Below are positions 14,850-19,157 of a stretch of 19,157 nucleotides of DNA, piece after piece (within the stretch, counting starts at the first letter, position 1; each line of letters opens with the position of its first letter). The notes under the pieces are model-generated. The model saw nothing but the letters and a program-made list of their open reading frames with translations, was not told the DNA's origin and made no database searches. Position numbers and translations under genes: made by a program. The stretch covers positions 1 through 19,157 of the forward strand of contig JANTGN010000025.1 in the NCBI GenBank assembly GCA_024762895.1. Reading direction: 5' to 3'. The DNA comes from Thiotrichales bacterium. Lineage in GTDB: Bacteria > Pseudomonadota > Gammaproteobacteria > J044.

Positions 14850-15923
14850 ATGCAGGAACAGGATATCAGCGTCTCGCTACAGGAACATGTTCAGGAAGCA
14901 ATGGCCTCTCACATCCCGTTGCGTGTTCAGGGCAATGGTACGAAGGACTTTCTGGGACGTCCTTCGCAAGGCGAGCGGCTGGATATCAGTGAGCACCAGG
15001 GGATCATTAACTATGAACCCACCGAGCTGGTCATCACCGCCCGCACCGGCACCCCCTTAAAAGACATAGAAAAAATCCTCTCAGATTATCAACAGATGAC
15101 CCCGTTTGAGCCGCCCTACTTTGGGGCTAACGCCACCTTAGGAGGGACCATAGCGTGTAACCTGTCCGGCCCATGGCGTCCCTATGCAGGTGCCGCACGT
15201 GATTTTGTCCTGGGTACCAGGCTGTTGAACGGTAAAGGCGATATCATGAATTTTGGTGGCGAGGTGATGAAGAATGTCGCCGGTTATGATGTCTCGCGGC
15301 TGATGGCTGGGGCCATGGGCACACTTGGCGTCATGCTGGAGGTATCAATCAAGGTTTTACCCAAGCCGGAGCAGGAAACCACCCTCATCATGCACGGCCC
15401 TTCAGGTCGTGCAGCCCTGGACCTGATGCATAGCTGGGCACGTCTACCCCATCCAGTCTCCGCCACGGCCTATCATGACGAGCAACTCTATGTTCGTCTG
15501 TCGGGGACGCCGGATTCAGTCAGGGTCGCCAGAGAGCTAATCGGCGGTGAAGAGCAGGATGAAGACTTCACTCGGCAGTTCTGGCAATCCATCAAGAATC
15601 ATCAGCATGACTTTTTTTCCAGTACTGACCCGTTATGGCGCCTGTCGGTGGCCTCAGATACCAGACCCATGCAGCTCGTAGGCAACTGGCTGTATGAATG
15701 GGGAGGTGCGCAACGCTGGCTGAGTAGTACAGAGTCAGCGGAGACGATTCGTAAGGCCGCAGCAGAGGCCGGAGGTCATGCCACGCTTTATCGCAACGGC
15801 GCTCAAGGAGACGAGTTATTCCATCCGCTGGCACCTGGCTTAATGCGTATCCATCAACAATTAAAGAAGGCCTTTGATCCCAAAGGCATACTTAACCCAG
15901 GGCGCATGTATAAAGAACTCTAA
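14850..15923 (+). CDS. glcE: Glycolate dehydrogenase second FAD-binding subunit GlcE
   Basis: A 357-residue shorter paralogue of GlcD. It has one FAD_binding_4 domain: PLRVQGNGTKDFLG near the N-terminus, then GANATLGGTIACNLSGP and GYDVSRLMAGAMGTLGVM as the FAD-contacting segments, then KVLPKP. The C-terminus ends FDPKGILNPGRMYKEL, the usual end of this family. GlcE is needed for glycolate oxidase activity together with GlcD and GlcF. GGAG ten bases before the ATG supports the start. The gene lies 15 bases after glcD and 25 before glcF, so all three are probably translated from one mRNA. Confidence 0.92.
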   Translation: MQEQDISVSLQEHVQEAMASHIPLRVQGNGTKDFLGRPSQGERLDISEHQGIINYEPTELVITARTGTPLKDIEKILSDYQQMTPFEPPYFGANATLGGTIACNLSGPWRPYAGAARDFVLGTRLLNGKGDIMNFGGEVMKNVAGYDVSRLMAGAMGTLGVMLEVSIKVLPKPEQETTLIMHGPSGRAALDLMHSWARLPHPVSATAYHDEQLYVRLSGTPDSVRVARELIGGEEQDEDFTRQFWQSIKNHQHDFFSSTDPLWRLSVASDTRPMQLVGNWLYEWGGAQRWLSSTESAETIRKAAAEAGGHATLYRNGAQGDELFHPLAPGLMRIHQQLKKAFDPKGILNPGRMYKEL

Positions 15924-15948
15924 GACAAAAGAGACCTCGCACTAATCT

Positions 15949-17172
15949 ATGCAAACCCGAATCAGCGAACAATATAAACATCGTCCACAGGGGCAGGAGG
16001 CCGACCGCATATTGCGTGCCTGTGTACACTGTGGATTTTGCACGGCTACCTGCCCTACCTATCAATTGCTGGGAGATGAACTCGATGGCCCGCGTGGGCG
16101 TATCTATCTGATCAAACAGTTACTCGAGGGCAACAAAGTTACCAGGAAGACACAACAACACCTCGATCGTTGTCTGAGCTGCCGATCCTGCGAAACGACC
16201 TGCCCTTCTGGTGTTGAATATGGACGACTGGTGGACATTGGTCGTGAGCTGGTTGAAGAGGAAGTTGGTCGAAACACAATAGATAACATACAACGCCTTA
16301 TATTACGCAAGATTCTGCCCTACCCGGAACGCCTGGGTCTTTTCCTGAGACTGGGTCAACTGCTTAAACCCATATTACCCGGTTTCATAAAACAAAAAAT
16401 TCCTGCCCGACAACAGTCTACACCGAGACCTCAATTACAACACCCGCGTAAAATGCTCATACTGGAGGGCTGCGTCCAAAGTAGTGCAACCCCTGCCACC
16501 AATGCCGCCACAGCAAGGGTACTGGATCACCTGGGTATTCAACTCATCAGTCCTGGCGATGCGGGTTGCTGTGGTGCCGCCAGCCACCACCTCTCCGCCC
16601 CCGAAGAGGCCCTAACATTCATGCGCCGCAATATCGATGCCTGGTGGCCGTCTATCGAAGCAGGTGCCGAGGCCTTAATCATGACGGCCAGTGGCTGCGG
16701 TGCGGTGATCAAGGATTATGCTTATCTACTCAGACATGATGCCGACTATGCCGACAAGGCACAGCGAATCAGTGAACTGGCCCGTGACATTAGCGAGGTA
16801 CTGAACGCGGAAGACCTGGACAGCCTGAATCTGAATAACACCGCACAAAAGGTTTCGTTTCATAGCCCCTGTACCCTGCAGCATGGCATGAAACTGGATG
16901 GCGTCGTTGAGAATATTCTGACCCGCGCGGGGTTCGAGCTGTTACCGGTGCAGGACGCACATCTGTGTTGCGGGTCGGCGGGGACTTACTCGATACTTCA
17001 AGCCGAGATCTCACAGCAGTTGCTCGACAATAAGATCCATGCCCTGGAAAAGAAAAAACCCGATGTCATCGCCACCGCCAATATAGGCTGTCAGTTGCAC
17101 CTGGCCAGCCAGGCGCACGCCCCCGTTAAACACTGGATTGAGTTAATCGACGAAGGCATTCAGACCGCCTAG
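15949..17172 (+). CDS. glcF: Glycolate dehydrogenase iron-sulphur subunit GlcF
   Basis: A 407-residue protein. Two 4Fe-4S ferredoxin motifs lie near the N-terminus: CVHCGFCTATCP (Cys 25, 28, 31, 35) and CLSCRSCETTCP (Cys 75, 78, 81, 85). Two CCG cysteine-rich domains follow, marked by GDAGCCGAASHHL and HLCCGSAGTYSIL, as in heterodisulphide-reductase-like electron-transfer subunits. It carries electrons from the flavins of GlcD/GlcE to membrane quinone. It is the last gene of glcDEF and ends 38 bases before the opposing TPR-barrel gene. No GlcG-like gene follows. Confidence 0.93.
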   Translation: MQTRISEQYKHRPQGQEADRILRACVHCGFCTATCPTYQLLGDELDGPRGRIYLIKQLLEGNKVTRKTQQHLDRCLSCRSCETTCPSGVEYGRLVDIGRELVEEEVGRNTIDNIQRLILRKILPYPERLGLFLRLGQLLKPILPGFIKQKIPARQQSTPRPQLQHPRKMLILEGCVQSSATPATNAATARVLDHLGIQLISPGDAGCCGAASHHLSAPEEALTFMRRNIDAWWPSIEAGAEALIMTASGCGAVIKDYAYLLRHDADYADKAQRISELARDISEVLNAEDLDSLNLNNTAQKVSFHSPCTLQHGMKLDGVVENILTRAGFELLPVQDAHLCCGSAGTYSILQAEISQQLLDNKIHALEKKKPDVIATANIGCQLHLASQAHAPVKHWIELIDEGIQTA

Positions 17173-17210
17173 CAATGGGGTTAACCTGAACAATGTCACG
17201 ATCAATGCAA

Positions 17211-19157
17211 TCAGAAATCCCAGCGGTAACCAGCATAGGCAAACACGCCCCGACTACGCATCAGTTCACCACTGATATCATCATTAGTGAAATCTACGCC
17301 AAGCTCACCTTCAAAGTTAACACTCTTAAACTGATAGTCGGCCTTGGCAGACAGACGCAGGGTATTCAGTGTACTGTCCGTCTCGACACCTTTTCGGTGT
17401 AGATAGCGGAATCGCGGATTAAATCGTAACCGTGGTGTAATGGGGTAGCGCGTATCAAAGGTAAAAGAGAGATCCCTGGCAGTGGATGTAGCGCCATAGC
17501 GTAGGGACAGAATACTCGTATCCCCATTTTTAATTATGCTGTTGCCTATGATCTGGCCACCCAGAAAATAATTATTTCCTGAAGCTGGAATCTCAGGGAT
17601 CCCACCAGATGCCGGCATCCCGCTGGTGCTATTCAGGGTAAAGTCGCCACTGACCTGGTACTGGCCATAACCCTTGAGAAACCCATTAAGCTGTTTGGAT
17701 CCACCGAAGGTAAAGGTATTACTTTGTGCCGTTCTATCCTGTGCCAGTTGCCTGACCTCTTCTTCAGTAAAGGCCTGTAACATATCTTCAATGGTCAGGA
17801 ATGGCTGACCCTGAAGGGCGTTGCTGGTTGAGAGATATGGCACCTTACGAATATCAATGGTGGTATACAGAGTGCCCTGATTGGGCTTTATCCAGTTGGC
17901 ATTGAGTAAAAAGATATTCAGTTCTTTATAGGAAGTATCGTAATCGAACACACTGAACACATTGAACGTCGGCCTGAAATACCGGACCTCACCGCCAATA
18001 GCCTGACGATCGATCATGTCATCCACCATTTGTTGCATGCCATAGAAACTAATATCCCAGTCTCTGATCTGATTACCCAGATCCACACTCAAAGACAGGA
18101 ATCGTCTGTTTTTCACATATTCAAAATCGATGTAATTATCGATATCGAGCAAATAGCCCGCAGCGATATTCACGGATGATTTTTTACTAATTCCCAGGCC
18201 CAGTACTGCGCCATCAAAGCGGCCTAACACCCCCCCCTGACTATAGTTTTGTCGGCCAACCTTGAAACGGTTATTTCTTTTCTTATCGGTGACCTCATAG
18301 AACAGGCGTGAAAATCGACCATCATTTTCTCCATCCAGAAAATCGTGCCCATTATCTCCCGTGATCTGGAATCTATGATCAAATCGTTCCGACCTGCCAC
18401 GACTGGTCAGGTCAAAGGTAGTCACTAATGAAGACAATTCCACCCTGTTATTTTCTTCATCAATGGAACGTTCATCGTGATAATAAAACTGGGACAGGCT
18501 GCCTACCGTTCGCCATCTCGTCGAGGGCCGAGATCGTTTTTCCTTTTTGGTGTTTGCCGTCACGGTGGGCTGGCTGGTAGCCGTCACCAGTCCGGCGAGG
18601 CGTTGATTGACCCGCTCGGCATCTTCTCCATCCGGATACATGAACAGATATTTTTCATATTCTGCCTTGGCATGTGCCAGCTGGCCCTTTCTTTCCCGGG
18701 CCAGCCCCAGTAATTCCAGGGCCTGCTGGGACTCGGGCGATGCCGGCATTTCCAGTATCGCGCTCGTAAGCTGAATGGCCTGTGTATAGTCCCCTGCGGT
18801 AATCGCCTTCTGCGCCATACCCAGCAATTTTTCTGTATTCGTTAATGGTGACTCAGATTCTGTTGAATCTTGCACAGGCCGTTGCGTAGCCTGATCCACC
18901 GCTTCCTCTTCTGGGGCCAGTACCATGGCTTCCTGCAGAGCAGGCTCATCGGCCAGCTCTGTTGCTTCCTGAATCGTCACCGCATCAGGAATCGCTTCGG
19001 GCTCGGGGACGACCATAGACAGTGGCATGGTTGCGGGCAACTCAGACACAGGAATAGCTGCTGTCACGCTGCGATCGGGTGGTGCAATCGAACTGGAGGC
19101 ATCAACGGGGGGCGCAGTATATTCATCCTCGGCATCGCTGACGACATTCTTTTTTAA
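17211..19157 (-). CDS. Periplasmic TPR domain fused to outer-membrane beta-barrel, N-terminus beyond window
   Basis: The frame is open through the right edge, so the start is outside; 648 residues are visible. A GTG at 19067 could serve as a start, but the preceding 30 in-frame codons are also open and of similar Pro/Ser/Ala/acidic make-up. The first 110 or so visible residues are low-complexity acidic linker rich in Ala, Pro and Glu. Two TPR-like units follow (LLGMAQKAITAGDYTQAIQL and LELLGLARERKGQLAHAKAE). From about residue 225 to the end, regularly spaced amphipathic strands with aromatic ends finish in YAGYRWDF, with the C-terminal Phe typical of barrel assembly. This should be an outer-membrane protein with a periplasmic scaffold. 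I do not recognise a named family; Slam-like and export-porin families share this general plan, but no specific motif was found. Confidence 0.75.
   Translation of the reverse strand, partial: LKKNVVSDAEDEYTAPPVDASSSIAPPDRSVTAAIPVSELPATMPLSMVVPEPEAIPDAVTIQEATELADEPALQEAMVLAPEEEAVDQATQRPVQDSTESESPLTNTEKLLGMAQKAITAGDYTQAIQLTSAILEMPASPESQQALELLGLARERKGQLAHAKAEYEKYLFMYPDGEDAERVNQRLAGLVTATSQPTVTANTKKEKRSRPSTRWRTVGSLSQFYYHDERSIDEENNRVELSSLVTTFDLTSRGRSERFDHRFQITGDNGHDFLDGENDGRFSRLFYEVTDKKRNNRFKVGRQNYSQGGVLGRFDGAVLGLGISKKSSVNIAAGYLLDIDNYIDFEYVKNRRFLSLSVDLGNQIRDWDISFYGMQQMVDDMIDRQAIGGEVRYFRPTFNVFSVFDYDTSYKELNIFLLNANWIKPNQGTLYTTIDIRKVPYLSTSNALQGQPFLTIEDMLQAFTEEEVRQLAQDRTAQSNTFTFGGSKQLNGFLKGYGQYQVSGDFTLNSTSGMPASGGIPEIPASGNNYFLGGQIIGNSIIKNGDTSILSLRYGATSTARDLSFTFDTRYPITPRLRFNPRFRYLHRKGVETDSTLNTLRLSAKADYQFKSVNFEGELGVDFTNDDISGELMRSRGVFAYAGYRWDF

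Noticed and set aside
17173..17210. Terminator between glcF and the TPR-barrel gene
   Set aside because: Only a short GGTTAACC palindrome is present; there is no convincing stem-loop or T-run in the 38-base gap.
1..19157. Mobile elements, CRISPR arrays, tRNA or rRNA genes, toxin-antitoxin pairs
   Set aside because: None was seen on either strand; the only slippage-type repeat is the 5-bp duplication at 12764-12773.

Overview
The window looks like a chromosomal segment of a gammaproteobacterium. The evidence is the LbtU-type siderophore porin, the two-domain FbpB-type iron permease, the GlcDEF trio, Fur boxes of the enterobacterial type and a dCache-GAF-GGDEF-EAL protein. The base composition looks moderate and even, and there are no insertion sequences, tRNAs, rRNAs, integrases or CRISPR repeats. 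GlcDEF without a visible glcB or glcC would suit phosphoglycolate salvage in an autotroph, but that is inference only.

Layout. On the minus strand, 1-1492 holds a zinc-peptidase-like lipoprotein (running off the left edge) and a flavodoxin-fold NAD(P)H oxidoreductase. From about 1730 to 7772 on the plus strand lies an iron-acquisition block: a promoter covered by a near-perfect Fur box, hemP, an lbtU-type outer-membrane porin, a small periplasmic c-type cytochrome, a second promoter with a Fur box, and fbpA-fbpB-fbpC for periplasmic Fe(III) capture and ABC import. Convergent to it is a large inner-membrane GGDEF-EAL protein with both active sites intact (7832-11122). Divergent from that gene is a small IsdG/MhuD-like haem-degrading monooxygenase (11297-11599). 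A weaker Fur-like sequence lies near the start of the GGDEF-EAL gene.

From 11.6 to 13.1 kb are small conserved genes: a two-helix DUF6868-like membrane protein, a MazG-like nucleotide pyrophosphohydrolase starting with GTG, and a conserved gene of unknown function broken by a 5-bp tandem duplication. Removing one copy of the repeat restores a complete 154-residue protein. From 13.3 to 17.2 kb is glcDEF, encoding glycolate dehydrogenase. Convergent to it is a minus-strand gene for a periplasmic TPR domain joined to an outer-membrane beta-barrel, running off the right edge.

How it fits together. Under iron starvation, release of Fur should induce hemP-lbtU and fbpABC. The porin would bring in a ferric chelate, the periplasmic cytochrome might take part in reduction or in releasing iron (inference), and FbpABC would import the metal. 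The haem monooxygenase could release iron from haem. No TonB-dependent receptor is visible, so this appears to be a TonB-independent ferric uptake locus with an unusual cytochrome inside it.
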